This document shows, piece after piece, positions 52,738-62,701 of a stretch of 64,000 nt of DNA. Position 1 is the first letter of the stretch. Each line of letters opens with the position of its first letter. Under the pieces are notes generated by a model. The model searched no databases. It was not told where the DNA came from and saw nothing but the letters and a program-made list of their open reading frames with translations. The DNA lies in assembly GCF_000526195.1 (NCBI RefSeq), contig NZ_JAFP01000001.1:124001-188000 (forward strand), read 5' to 3'. Made by a program: the position numbers and the translations under genes. Source of the stretch: Hippea sp. KM1. Lineage in GTDB: Bacteria; Campylobacterota_A; Desulfurellia; Desulfurellales; Hippeaceae.

Positions 52738-55491
52738 ATGTTGGGGGCTAACAGAAAATTACTCAAAGAAAAAGGTATTCTTGATATTATAGAAAACTGC
52801 AAAGGTGATCCAAACATAAATATAAAAGACGGTAGGATGTATTATAAGGATATGGAGATAGATGAAGATATGCCTGTAAAAGAGGACAATATAAAAAGCA
52901 TAGATACGGTTTTTATACACGGTTTTGGTATGGGAAATATTTTGAGGAAATTAAAAAAGAAGTTTCCAAAAACTGTTTTTGTGGTGCTTGAGACAAATCC
53001 TTGCATCATAAAGGAGGCCTTATCTTACAAGGATTTTTCTGATGTTTTAGATAATAAGACCATACCTGTAATATTGAGTCAGGGAAACTTAGAAGATAAC
53101 ATTAAAACCCTGATCTCTCTCCTTGAGAGGAGGATTTATTGGGGAGAGGTCGTTCAGTTTACAACACCGGGATACAGAGAGACTGGTTTTTACGATGTAG
53201 ACAGTATAAAGCTCATATTGGATAAATACTTAATTGCAATTCTTGTAAACAGGGCGACACTTATATCAAGATCGAGAGTAATTTTCGAAAACACGGTTAA
53301 GAATTTGCCTGAAGTTGCAAAGAATGGTGATGTTGGATATTTCTATGACGCATTTAAGGGTAAACCCGCTATTGTTGTTGCAAGCGGACCTTCTCTGTCA
53401 AAGAACATAGAATATCTAAAAAAGGTTAAGGGTAAATCCGTAATCATTGCCGTTGATAGTGTTATATCTGTTCTTAAGAGTATGAACATAGAGCCGGATT
53501 TTGTGTGTGGTGTTGACTATCAGGAGGTAAATCAAATCAAATACACCCCTATATTTAAAGAAAAGGAAAAGTCCGACTATGTATTTATTGCCGCAGATGG
53601 CATCAATTATGTCTTGCCCAAGTTGTTTAAAAAGACATTCGTTGAGTATTCAATGAATAACTTTGTATCTTTGTATAAGAATTTTTTGGGACAAAAAACA
53701 AAAAAGCACTTTTCCTTTAACGCTGTTACCCATCTTGCCGTTCAGTTTGCATATCAGATGGGTTGTAATCCCATAATTTTCGTTGGTCAGGATTGGGCTT
53801 TTTCCGGCGGTGAGGATCATATTTCTGGTGTTGTCTTAGATGGTTTTGCTCATAGCAATGTAATATGGGTGAAGGGTAATTATGAAGATAGGGTGCCAAC
53901 CGATCAGACATTGTATGCTGGCTTAAAAATCGTAGAAGATATAGTGGGAGCAACAAAGAACGAAGGCATAACATACATTAACGCAACTGAGGGTGGAGCC
54001 TATATAAACGGTACAGAGGTTATGAGGTTTAAGGATGTTATGGAGGAATACTTAAAAGAACCGATAGAGAAAGGCTTTATGCTTAAAGAGGTTAAGCCTC
54101 GATACGATGATTTTATAAAAAGAACTCAAGAGATCAGCGATAGGCTTGGTGTGGTGATAAAGAAGGCCACAAAAGCCCTATCGATAAACAATAAGGTGTT
54201 AAAGAAGTGGATAAAAAACAAGAATGTCGATGAGATTCGTGCCGATGTTGATAAGGTAAATAAATTAAACGATGAGATAACATTTGATGAGGTCTTTAGT
54301 TCCACGGCGCAGAATTTCTATTTCAAGGAGTTCTATGAATTTCACAGGGAGGAGATCGACATAGAAGGGCAGGATACAAAGAAGAGAATAGAGCAATCGA
54401 TTAAATACTTTAGCCTGATAAAGGAAAAGACCATTCAGACGAAGAGATTAATCGATGAATTGCTTGAGTTTCTAAAGCTTGAGAAGGCCTATGTCTCAAA
54501 TAGAGATAAATTTTTAAAGGATAAGGATAGGCTTCTCAGGCTTGCCGAATTGTACTTTGATTTTAAGGATTTATACACAGGTATTGAATTTATTGATGAG
54601 GCGCTGAAACTATACCCAGACGATGCAAGGCTGTATTACTGGAGAGCAAAATACTGCACACTGAACAGGTTTATGCACAAGGAGGCGCTAAAGAACTTTG
54701 AAAGGGCTTTAGAGCTTGACCCGAACTTCGAAAAGGCCCTGTTTGATTACGAAGTCGAAAAGAAGATGGTTCAATCACACATGATACTTGCAAAGAGTGC
54801 CGCAGAGAGGAAGGACTACATGTCGGCAAGAAGGCTCATTGAGAGGGCGCTTGATTATGAACCGGAAAACGAAAAGCTAAAGAGATGGAAGGATGTAATA
54901 AATGAGCTTGCAACGGTTACAAAGAACGCCCAGAGGCAGAATTTGCTCCTAAAGCAGCTTGAGCTTGAGGGTGAGGCGTTTGAGAAATACAAAACGGCCA
55001 TTGAGTTTGTCAAAAAGGAGCAGATGGATAAAGCCTTTGACATATTGAAGGAACTATACGACAAATACGGCAACTTTGCCGATATTCCGTTTTTGCTTGG
55101 CAGCATCTATATCGACAAAAAGGAATTTGACAAGGCTGAAAATTACCTAAAAGAGGCCGTTGAGCTCATTCCTTATCAGCCGCTTGTGTATTTAGCTCTG
55201 GGCAAATTATACATAGAAAAAGAGGATTATGTTGCAGCAAAGGAGAATTTGGAGAAGGCTGTAAGCATGAACCCCGACCTAAAGCCCGGGGTTTTGGATA
55301 CATTGGGCAATCTCTATTACGAATTCGGAGAGTATGAAAAGGCTTTTAAGGCGTTTGAGGAGTATTTGCAGTATTCTGACGATAAGATAAAAACATTAAC
55401 AAAGATCGCGCTTTGCTACAAAGAGATGGGCATGATAAACGAGTACAACATGCTTATGGAAAAAATCAAATCGATAACAGGTGCAAATTAG
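52738..55491 (+). CDS. Maf-type flagellin glycosyltransferase fused to TPR repeats
   Basis: 917 residues. Residues about 205-390 are the DUF115/MptE-like Maf core (GKPAIVVASGPSLSKNIEYL, IIAVDSVISVLKSMNIEPDF, IIFVGQDWAFSGGEDH). Maf proteins transfer pseudaminic or legionaminic acid to flagellin (established in Campylobacter and others). A coiled-coil region near 440-600 leads to TPR units (YPDDARLYYWRAKYC, NFERALELDPNFEKALF, PYQPLVYLALGKLYIEKEDY). The TPR tail may hold flagellin or its chaperone. It is divergent from fliC. Its 3' end overlaps serA by 4 bases. Confidence 0.9.
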   Translation: MLGANRKLLKEKGILDIIENCKGDPNINIKDGRMYYKDMEIDEDMPVKEDNIKSIDTVFIHGFGMGNILRKLKKKFPKTVFVVLETNPCIIKEALSYKDFSDVLDNKTIPVILSQGNLEDNIKTLISLLERRIYWGEVVQFTTPGYRETGFYDVDSIKLILDKYLIAILVNRATLISRSRVIFENTVKNLPEVAKNGDVGYFYDAFKGKPAIVVASGPSLSKNIEYLKKVKGKSVIIAVDSVISVLKSMNIEPDFVCGVDYQEVNQIKYTPIFKEKEKSDYVFIAADGINYVLPKLFKKTFVEYSMNNFVSLYKNFLGQKTKKHFSFNAVTHLAVQFAYQMGCNPIIFVGQDWAFSGGEDHISGVVLDGFAHSNVIWVKGNYEDRVPTDQTLYAGLKIVEDIVGATKNEGITYINATEGGAYINGTEVMRFKDVMEEYLKEPIEKGFMLKEVKPRYDDFIKRTQEISDRLGVVIKKATKALSINNKVLKKWIKNKNVDEIRADVDKVNKLNDEITFDEVFSSTAQNFYFKEFYEFHREEIDIEGQDTKKRIEQSIKYFSLIKEKTIQTKRLIDELLEFLKLEKAYVSNRDKFLKDKDRLLRLAELYFDFKDLYTGIEFIDEALKLYPDDARLYYWRAKYCTLNRFMHKEALKNFERALELDPNFEKALFDYEVEKKMVQSHMILAKSAAERKDYMSARRLIERALDYEPENEKLKRWKDVINELATVTKNAQRQNLLLKQLELEGEAFEKYKTAIEFVKKEQMDKAFDILKELYDKYGNFADIPFLLGSIYIDKKEFDKAENYLKEAVELIPYQPLVYLALGKLYIEKEDYVAAKENLEKAVSMNPDLKPGVLDTLGNLYYEFGEYEKAFKAFEEYLQYSDDKIKTLTKIALCYKEMGMINEYNMLMEKIKSITGAN

Positions 55492-57077
55492 AGCTTGACC
55501 TTTGCTATCGATATAGCGCCGTCTATATCTAAAATCTCCTTCAGGATGGAGTCGCTCACCTCTTGGTCAACCTTGATAAACGATAGCGCCTCACCCAGAT
55601 CTTTTTTTCTGCCGAGTCTAAAGTCTGCTATGTTTATGTTGTGCTTACCCAAAATTAGACCGACCTTACCGATAACACCGGGCTTGTCGTGGTTTTTGAA
55701 GACGATTATGTTGCCCGTCAACTCTATCTCCATGTCGAAGCCGTCCATGTAAACGATGCGGGCCTTGTTCGGCTCAAACACCGTTCCGCCGATTTCTATC
55801 CTCTTGTTATCGTCGTATTCTGCCGCCAATAGCAGGTAATTCTTAAATTCAGTGGTTTTTGTATAGATTTTGGTCTCAACCTGCAATCCCCGCTCCTTTG
55901 CTAAATAGGGGGCATTGACATAGTTTACATGCTCATCGATCATGTTCTTTAGTATGCCCACGCTACTGAACAGCCCTAAAGAGTTCATGCAGTTTTCTAT
56001 CTCTCCGTGAGCATAAACCTCGACCTTCTTGATGAAGCTTTTGATGTATTGGGACAAAAACGAGCCCATACGCTCTGCAAGGCCCAAGAACTGTTTGCCT
56101 AACTCTGTAATCTCTTCCTCTTCCATCTTTATGTTGACGGCGTTCTCATAACCCCTGCCCTTAAGCGCATCTATCACCGAACGGGCTATACCCTCACCGA
56201 CCCTGACTTGAGACTCATAGGTGTTTGCGCCTAAATGGGGTGTTACAAACACATTGTCAAACTCAAACAACGGGTGGTTGGGCTGTGGCTCGTTCTCAAA
56301 CACATCTATACCCAACGCCCTGATCTTGCCACTCTTTAGGCCCTCATAAAGCGCCTTTTCGTTGTACAATCCACCGCGGGCGCAGTTTATCAGGATTACG
56401 CCGTCTTTCATCTTTTCGATCTCTTCCTTGTCTATCATGTTGTATGTCTCTTCGGTTTTCGGTGTGTGTATCGTTATGATGTCTGATGATTTGAGCAGTT
56501 CATCTAAATCGTCCACTATCCTTGCGCCGATCTTTGTTGCCTTCTCCTTCGGAATATACGGGTCATAGACAACAACATTGGCACCAAAGCTCATTGCCCT
56601 TATCGCAACCCTGGTTCCAATCCTACCCATGCCGATGATGCCTAAGGTTTTACCGTAAAGCTCAATGCCCATCCACTTCTTTCTATTCCAGGTATGTTTG
56701 TATTTAAGCTCGTAATTTGCATTGGGCATGAAGCGGAGACAGTTTAGCATGTGCGTCATTGTATGTTCTGTTGCGGCAAGCGTATTGCCCGTTGGCATGT
56801 TCAAAACGACGATGCCCCTTTTTGATGCCTCATCCAAGTCGATGTTATCCACACCAACACCGGCCCTGCCTATGACCTTTAGGTTTTTACAATAACTTAG
56901 GAATTCCTTATCTATAGTGGTTGAGCTTCTTGTTATTATGGCATCGGCATCGGTCAGATGTCTGGGAAGCTCCTTTTTGTCCACATCGCTTTTTATCTGA
57001 AGCTCTATATCCTTCTCATTTTGCAGTATCTTTATACCCGCATCGGATATGGTATCGCATACAACAACCCTATACAT
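55488..57077 (-). CDS. serA: D-3-phosphoglycerate dehydrogenase
   Basis: 529 residues, the long type. The NAD domain has LGIIGMGRIGTRVAIRAMSF, the active site has NCARGGLYNEKAL (Arg) and VTPHLGANTYESQ (His), followed by the intervening domain and a C-terminal ACT domain (IVFKNHDKPGVIGKVGLILG) that usually mediates serine control. First step of serine synthesis. It ends the long operon that also carries cysteine synthase. Confidence 0.96.
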   Translation of the reverse strand: MYRVVVCDTISDAGIKILQNEKDIELQIKSDVDKKELPRHLTDADAIITRSSTTIDKEFLSYCKNLKVIGRAGVGVDNIDLDEASKRGIVVLNMPTGNTLAATEHTMTHMLNCLRFMPNANYELKYKHTWNRKKWMGIELYGKTLGIIGMGRIGTRVAIRAMSFGANVVVYDPYIPKEKATKIGARIVDDLDELLKSSDIITIHTPKTEETYNMIDKEEIEKMKDGVILINCARGGLYNEKALYEGLKSGKIRALGIDVFENEPQPNHPLFEFDNVFVTPHLGANTYESQVRVGEGIARSVIDALKGRGYENAVNIKMEEEEITELGKQFLGLAERMGSFLSQYIKSFIKKVEVYAHGEIENCMNSLGLFSSVGILKNMIDEHVNYVNAPYLAKERGLQVETKIYTKTTEFKNYLLLAAEYDDNKRIEIGGTVFEPNKARIVYMDGFDMEIELTGNIIVFKNHDKPGVIGKVGLILGKHNINIADFRLGRKKDLGEALSFIKVDQEVSDSILKEILDIDGAISIAKVKL

Positions 57078-57562
57078 TAGCCATCACCCCTTCTTATGAT
57101 TTTGTTTATCTCCTTTTTTAACAGGCTGCAGCCGTGCTTGCCCATCAGCTTGCTGACTATCTTGCCGTTTTTATCTATTATGACAACGGTGGGTGTTGCA
57201 AGTATGCCCCCCACATTCCTCAGATCGTCTTTGTCTGAGATTCGGTATATCGGATAGAGCGGATGGTTATCCCTTATGAAATCCCCAATCTCATACCTAT
57301 CCCTGCTTAGGCTTATGCCAATTATGTAAATCTTATCTTTGTATGTTTTGTATAGGTCGTTTAATATGGGCACGCTCTTTTCGCACGGCGTGCACTCTGG
57401 ATAGAAGAATATCAACATCAGCGGCTTTTTGCCCACATAGTAAATCGTGTTTGTGTGGGTTGAATTGTCAAAAAACGGTGAATCCAGGCCTATGCTTATG
57501 TTTCTTGCCCAGGAGATAGAGGTAAATAAAACAACAACCAAAACCAGAAATAGCCTTTTCAC
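57077..57562 (-). CDS. Periplasmic thioredoxin-like protein (TlpA/ResA type)
   Basis: 161 residues: a signal peptide (LFLVLVVVLFTSISWA) then a thioredoxin fold with the redox pair CTPC in FFYPECTPCEKSVPIL, a cis-Pro segment ATPTVVIIDKNG, and the usual insertion before it. It likely keeps periplasmic thiols reduced, for example in cytochrome c maturation. It overlaps serA by one base and glmM by 4. Confidence 0.87.
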   Translation of the reverse strand: MKRLFLVLVVVLFTSISWARNISIGLDSPFFDNSTHTNTIYYVGKKPLMLIFFYPECTPCEKSVPILNDLYKTYKDKIYIIGISLSRDRYEIGDFIRDNHPLYPIYRISDKDDLRNVGGILATPTVVIIDKNGKIVSKLMGKHGCSLLKKEINKIIRRGDG

Positions 57563-58917
57563 GGCTTACCTCCTATGGATTTAAAGGCCGCATCGGCAAC
57601 TATGTTTAAACACTCATCCACTAAAGCGGCTTCGAACGATTCAACAGTTATCCTCAAAAGCGGTTCTGTGCCTGAGTATCTAACCACGATCCTGCCGCTT
57701 TTTGATAGTTTATCTTCGGCCTTTGCTATGGCCTCCTTGATCTGCGCTATCTCTTCCAGGGGTGGCTTTTCCTTAACCATAACATTCACGGTTTTCTGGG
57801 GGATTCTTTTGAAATCCTGGGCCAATTCCGATAGGGTTGCATTCTCCTGCTTCATTATGGAAAGCACGGCCAATGCCGTAACAATGCCATCGCCTGTAGT
57901 GTTAAAGTCCCATAGGACTATGTGTCCCGACTGCTCGCCGCCCAGGTTAAGCCCCTTTTCCATTATCCTCTTCACTATATTCTTATCTCCCACATCGACC
58001 CTTTCCAGTTCAACACCCAGGTTTCTTAAAAATATCTCCAGGCCGAAATTTGTCATTACGGTGCCTACGACCTTGTTGCCCTTAAGTGTATTGTTCTTTT
58101 TCATCTGCCTTGCAAGGATAGCCAGGATCACATCACCGTCTATGAGGTTGTATTTTTCATCCACCATCAAGACCCTATCGCCGTCGCCATCGAACGCTAT
58201 GCCCACATCGGCCCTGTAGAGCTTTGTGGCCTCAACAATGGCCTTTGGATAGGTTGAACCGCATTTGTCGTTTATGTTAATACCGTTTGGCTGGTTGTTT
58301 ATAGCTATTACCTCAGCGCCTAACTCCTCAAAAATCATCGGGGCAACCTTGTATGTAGCGCCGTTTGCACAATCCAGGACAACCCTCAAACCCTCCAGCG
58401 ATACGCTATAGGGCAGTGTATCTTTGGCAAAGACTATGTATCTGCCCAGTGTGTCTCTGATTCTGTATGCCCTGCCGATTCTATCACCGACAGCCCCCAT
58501 GTTGTTGAGCTTATCCGTTAAGATCAACTCCTCTATCAAACCCTCAAGCTCATCATCCAGCTTCAACCCCTTATTGGAGAATATCTTTATACCGTTATCG
58601 TCGTATGGGTTGTGGCTTGCAGATATTACAACGCCGGCATCGCCTCGCATGCTCCTGACAAGAAACGCTATAGCCGGTGTGGGCATCGGGCCGACAAGAT
58701 AAGCATCGGCACCCATCGATACTATGCCGCTTGTTATGGCACTCTCAAGCATATAACCGGATAGCCTTGTATCTTTACCTATGATTATCTTCCTTTTCCT
58801 GTCTGTTTTGCCGTCTAAGGCATAGACAAGCGCCTTGCCTAATTTATAGGCCACATCGCCCACCATCGGGTATGTATTGGCCTTTCCCCTTATACCGTCT
58901 GTTCCAAACAGCTTCAT
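57559..58917 (-). CDS. glmM: Phosphoglucosamine mutase
   Basis: 452 residues: FGTDGIRGKAN, the phosphoserine loop VISASHNPYDDNGIK near residue 100, the metal loop FDGDGDRVLMVD, GGEQSGH and the phosphate-binding RYSGTEPLLR. It makes glucosamine-1-phosphate for UDP-GlcNAc, the substrate of PseB and of cell-wall synthesis. Its start overlaps mgtE by 4 bases. Confidence 0.96.
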   Translation of the reverse strand: MKLFGTDGIRGKANTYPMVGDVAYKLGKALVYALDGKTDRKRKIIIGKDTRLSGYMLESAITSGIVSMGADAYLVGPMPTPAIAFLVRSMRGDAGVVISASHNPYDDNGIKIFSNKGLKLDDELEGLIEELILTDKLNNMGAVGDRIGRAYRIRDTLGRYIVFAKDTLPYSVSLEGLRVVLDCANGATYKVAPMIFEELGAEVIAINNQPNGININDKCGSTYPKAIVEATKLYRADVGIAFDGDGDRVLMVDEKYNLIDGDVILAILARQMKKNNTLKGNKVVGTVMTNFGLEIFLRNLGVELERVDVGDKNIVKRIMEKGLNLGGEQSGHIVLWDFNTTGDGIVTALAVLSIMKQENATLSELAQDFKRIPQKTVNVMVKEKPPLEEIAQIKEAIAKAEDKLSKSGRIVVRYSGTEPLLRITVESFEAALVDECLNIVADAAFKSIGGKP

Positions 58918-60287
58918 AGCTTAACCCCGAAATACCTTATTGTTAGCGTTGCTATGGATAGATATATCAAAAGCCCCATTATGTCGTTCATGGCCGAAAT
59001 AAACGGGCTTGCGGCAACTGCCGGGTCGACATTGAGCTTTTTTAAGCCTAAGGGCAAAAGTGCGCCTATCATCGTGGATAAAAACATTGACATAAACAAC
59101 GAAGATCCCACAACAACGGCTAAATACGGGTTTTTCTGAAACACCAACGCCATAAAGAAACCAAGAATGGCAAACAGAAGGCCTATCGAGATGGCCGTTT
59201 TTATCTGTCTTTTTATGATTATCCAAATGCCGCTTTCGTCAAATTTACCGAGTGCCAGCGCCCTGACAACGATTGTTTGCGACTGCTGTCCGGTGTTGCC
59301 ACCAAGCGCCATGATTAACGGCATAAAAAAGGATAACGATATGGCGGTTTTTAGCGTTCCGTCAAAGAACTTAAGAACGCTTCCTGAAATCGACTCACCA
59401 ATCAGGCTCATAATGAGCCAGGGGGCTCTGTATTTTATTATGTTGAGTATGTTTTTTTCTTCAAACTCCTCCTCAGAGGTACCGATTAGTTTGTAGATGT
59501 CCTCGGTTGTTTCTTCGCGGATAACATCGATGATGTCATCGACCGTAATTATACCCACAAGCCTGTTTTTATTGTCCACAACAGGCACGCACAGCAGGTC
59601 GTACTTTTCAACCAGCTTTGCCACCTCTTCCTGATCCATGTCTGTTCTGACCGAGATGATGTTTGTGTTTGTGATGTTTTCTATCTTTTCGTTCTCATCG
59701 GCCGTAATTAGGGCCCTCAATGTGACAACGCCGATTAGGTGGCCGAATTTATCTATAACATAGACATAGATTATCTTCTTCTCCTTGCTGGCCTTTCTTA
59801 TCTTGTCTAAGGCCTCTTTTACAGTGATGTCCTTGTCGATGGCGAAGAAGTCCGGATTCATGATGCCGCCTGCGGTATCCTCCGGATACCTCGACAGGCT
59901 GTTTATCTCTTCCTTGAACTTGTCGTCTAAGTATTTATAGACCTCATCGGCAAACTCCTCATCCAGTTCCTCTAAAATATCCACAGCCTTATCCACAGAT
60001 ATGCTCTGTATGATCTTGGCTGCATTTTGAGGCGGGAGCTGCTCCAGTATCTCTGCTGCGATGGTGTAATCGTCTAAATACTCTATGGCCTCTGCCTTCA
60101 GTTCGAGGTTATCTATGGCTTTTATGGCAAACGCCCTCTCATCGGGGGCCAGATTTTGGACAACCTTTGCTATATCGGCTGGGTGGAGTTTTTTTAGTAT
60201 CTTTGCCACATTATCGGTGGCCTCTTTGCGAATAAACTTCCTTACCGTCTGGAGTATCATTCGGGTCTCGACATGCTCCTTTGCCAT
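58914..60287 (-). CDS. mgtE: Magnesium transporter MgtE
   Basis: 457 residues: an N-terminal helical MgtE_N domain (LHPADIAKVVQNLAPDERAF), two CBS domains (FFAIDKDITVKEALDKI, NIISVRTDMDQEEVAKLV), the plug helix and five membrane segments with PLIMALGGNTGQQSQTIVVRALALG, split at the conserved GGNxGxQ motif. The N and CBS parts gate the channel by Mg2+. It lies in an operon between era and glmM, and GlmM itself needs magnesium. Confidence 0.95.
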   Translation of the reverse strand: MAKEHVETRMILQTVRKFIRKEATDNVAKILKKLHPADIAKVVQNLAPDERAFAIKAIDNLELKAEAIEYLDDYTIAAEILEQLPPQNAAKIIQSISVDKAVDILEELDEEFADEVYKYLDDKFKEEINSLSRYPEDTAGGIMNPDFFAIDKDITVKEALDKIRKASKEKKIIYVYVIDKFGHLIGVVTLRALITADENEKIENITNTNIISVRTDMDQEEVAKLVEKYDLLCVPVVDNKNRLVGIITVDDIIDVIREETTEDIYKLIGTSEEEFEEKNILNIIKYRAPWLIMSLIGESISGSVLKFFDGTLKTAISLSFFMPLIMALGGNTGQQSQTIVVRALALGKFDESGIWIIIKRQIKTAISIGLLFAILGFFMALVFQKNPYLAVVVGSSLFMSMFLSTMIGALLPLGLKKLNVDPAVAASPFISAMNDIMGLLIYLSIATLTIRYFGVKL

Positions 60288-61181
60288 TTAAAACCTCGGG
60301 TCTATGTATTCTTTGATCAGGGCTTCCTTCTTTGTCCAGTGTTCCTTTATCTTTACCCACAGCTCCAGATACACCTTTGTTCCTAAGAATGCCTCTATAT
60401 CCTGTCTGGCCTGTTTTCCTATCTCTTTAATCTTCTTTCCGCCCTCTCCGATGATGATCATCTTATGCGCCCTTCTTTCAACGATAATATTCGCCTTTAT
60501 GTAATATAGGTCCTTTTCCTGCCTGTATTTCATCTCCTCAACGGTTACGGCTATGTGGTATGGTATCTCCTTTGCCACATTGTTCATGACCTTCTCTCGT
60601 ATTATCTCGGCTATTATAAACCGCTCGGTTTCTGTGCTTATTATGTCGTCCTCGTAATATTTGGGGCCTTCCGGTAAGAGCTTTAAGATCGCCTTTAGAA
60701 TCTTCTCCTTTGCATCGGGTGCGCTGATAAGCGATGTCTCTATGATTTCTTCAAAATCCGCCCTCGATGTAAAGCTTGATTTTATCTGTTCTATCTGCTC
60801 CTTGTTCATGAGATCCGTTTTGTTTATGATGAGTATAGCCTTTTTGCTTTTCTCCTTTATCTTGGATAGGTATTCCTCAAGCACCTCGTCGATTTCGCCG
60901 TGGTTGTCTGTCATCACGACGGCTAAATCGAAATCCTCTAACGCCTCGTCTATGTATTTTTTCATCACTTGATTTAGCTTCTTCTCTGATTCATGGACAC
61001 CGGGTGTATCCACGAATATAACCTGATAGTCCTCACCGTTTAAAATACCCCTGACCGATTTCCTTGTTGCCTGTGGTTTGGGCGATACTATGGCGATCTT
61101 TTCGCCTATCAATAGATTTAGGAGTGTTGATTTTCCTACATTGGGTTTTCCTATAATTGCGACAAATCCAGACTTAAACAT
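60288..61181 (-). CDS. era: GTPase Era
   Basis: 297 residues: G1 GKPNVGKST, G3 DTPGVHE, G4 NKTD, and the C-terminal KH domain with IIGEGGKKIKEIGKQAR that binds the 3' end of 16S rRNA. A 30S assembly factor. It overlaps rnc by 8 bases, the usual rnc-era pairing. Confidence 0.97.
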   Translation of the reverse strand: MFKSGFVAIIGKPNVGKSTLLNLLIGEKIAIVSPKPQATRKSVRGILNGEDYQVIFVDTPGVHESEKKLNQVMKKYIDEALEDFDLAVVMTDNHGEIDEVLEEYLSKIKEKSKKAILIINKTDLMNKEQIEQIKSSFTSRADFEEIIETSLISAPDAKEKILKAILKLLPEGPKYYEDDIISTETERFIIAEIIREKVMNNVAKEIPYHIAVTVEEMKYRQEKDLYYIKANIIVERRAHKMIIIGEGGKKIKEIGKQARQDIEAFLGTKVYLELWVKIKEHWTKKEALIKEYIDPRF

Positions 61182-61848
61182 CGTTTTTCTCCAGTTTTTT
61201 TACAGCCTCTTTGGCTGCGTTTTTTTCTGCTTCTTTTTTGCTCTTGCCGATGCCAAAACCATATTTTACCCCTTTTATCATGCAATCGCAATAGAAAGTT
61301 TTGTTATGCTCCTGTCCCTCTTCCTTTACTATCACATATTCGGGCAAGCAACCAAACCGCTTTTGCGTTATCTCCTGCAGATGGGTTTTATAGTCGAATA
61401 TTATTCCGTTTTCCACTATGGCTATTATGGTGTCTTTCAGCATCCCCTCAACAAACCTTCGTGCCTTATCCAGGCCGCCGTCTAAATAAATAGCCCCGAC
61501 GATTGCCTCAAATGCGTCCTCTAAGATGCTGTCGTTGTTTGTTATGCCTTCCTTCTTTTCACTTTTGCCCACAAGGATATGCTCCGATAAGCCCAATCTT
61601 CTTGCAAGGAGAGAAAGGGTTTTTGTGTTGACACTTGCTGCCCTTATCTTGGATAGCTTGCCCTCATCGATGTTTTTATAGTTGTTTATGAGAAACTCGG
61701 TGACAACAAGCTCCAAAACCGCATCACCCAGAAACTCCAGCCTCTCGTTGGATCTGGCCTTGTCTTTTACATAGGAGCGATGCGTTAGAGCCCTCTTTAG
61801 CAGTTCTTTGTTTTTGAATGTATATCCCAATTTCTCTTCAATTTCCAT
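61174..61848 (-). CDS. rnc: Ribonuclease III
   Basis: About 224 residues. The catalytic signature ERLEFLGDAVLELVVTEFL and the later DAFEAIVGAIYLDGG carry the metal-binding acids. A C-terminal dsRNA-binding domain has GIGKSKKEAEKNAAKEAV. ATG 61848, 2 bases past the upstream stop, is preferred to a TTG at 61878 because the family starts just before LEKLGY-type sequence. It processes rRNA and regulatory duplexes. Confidence 0.95.
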   Translation of the reverse strand: MEIEEKLGYTFKNKELLKRALTHRSYVKDKARSNERLEFLGDAVLELVVTEFLINNYKNIDEGKLSKIRAASVNTKTLSLLARRLGLSEHILVGKSEKKEGITNNDSILEDAFEAIVGAIYLDGGLDKARRFVEGMLKDTIIAIVENGIIFDYKTHLQEITQKRFGCLPEYVIVKEEGQEHNKTFYCDCMIKGVKYGFGIGKSKKEAEKNAAKEAVKKLEKNDV

Positions 61849-61849
61849 C

Positions 61850-62701
61850 TTAGATGTATCTGTCTGCTGAGTCTGCAAAGATTACAACCACCGTCTTGTC
61901 TTTGTATTCCTCTTTTATCTTCAAGGCCGCCCAATAGACAGCCCCGCTGGATATGCCGGCAAAAATTCCCTCTTCCTTAATCAGTTTTTCCTGATAATTC
62001 AGGGCATCCTCATCCGATACGGCAACCACCCTGTCTATCAGGTTTACATCCAGCACAGAGGGCGCAAAACCGGCCCCGAGCCCCTGAATCTTGTGTATGC
62101 CGCTTTTTCCCTGGCTTAGAAAGGGGCTGCCTGAGGGCTCGACAGCAACGGCTATCATGTTTGGATTGGACTGTTTAAGCCTTTTTGCTATCCCTGTAAA
62201 TGTGCCGCCTGTGCCTATGCCACATACCAATATATCCGTTTTTATCTGTCTTTCAATCTCTATGGCCGTTGTATTGTAATGGATCATCGGGTTTGCGTTG
62301 TTTGAGAATTGATCCAGGAAGGTATAACCTTCCTTTGCAAGCTCTATGGCCTTTTTGATGCTTTCCTTCATGCCCCCTTTTGCGGCTGTCAATATTACAT
62401 TCGCCCCGAAGCTTTCCATCATTTTGATTCTCTGTCTGCTCATGTTTTCGGGCATTACTATTGTTGTGGGTATACCAAGATATGCACCCAAAAAGGCAAG
62501 CGATATGCCTGTATTGCCGCTTGTTGGCTCAATAATGCCCTTTTTTCTGTCTATTATTTTCTTATCAAGGGCGTCCTTCAACATGCCCCAGGTCGTTCTG
62601 TCCTTAATAGAGCCTGTGGGGTTAAAAAACTCAAGCTTTGCGTATATACCGCTTTTTAGCCTAACTATAGGCGTTGAGCCGATAGCGTCTATTATGTTCA
62701 T
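61850..62701 (-). CDS. Cysteine synthase (O-acetylserine sulfhydrylase family)
   Basis: 283 residues of PLP fold type II. The cofactor lysine is in NPTGSIKDRTTWGM (about K34), the substrate loop is TSGNTGIS, and the phosphate loop is CGIGTGGTFTGIAK. It makes cysteine from O-acetylserine and sulfide. Its length is slightly below CysK, and the sequence does not let me choose between CysK and CysM types. It overlaps nadB by 4 bases. Cysteine may feed the iron-sulfur cluster of NadA and other enzymes. Confidence 0.88.
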   Translation of the reverse strand: MNIIDAIGSTPIVRLKSGIYAKLEFFNPTGSIKDRTTWGMLKDALDKKIIDRKKGIIEPTSGNTGISLAFLGAYLGIPTTIVMPENMSRQRIKMMESFGANVILTAAKGGMKESIKKAIELAKEGYTFLDQFSNNANPMIHYNTTAIEIERQIKTDILVCGIGTGGTFTGIAKRLKQSNPNMIAVAVEPSGSPFLSQGKSGIHKIQGLGAGFAPSVLDVNLIDRVVAVSDEDALNYQEKLIKEEGIFAGISSGAVYWAALKIKEEYKDKTVVVIFADSADRYI

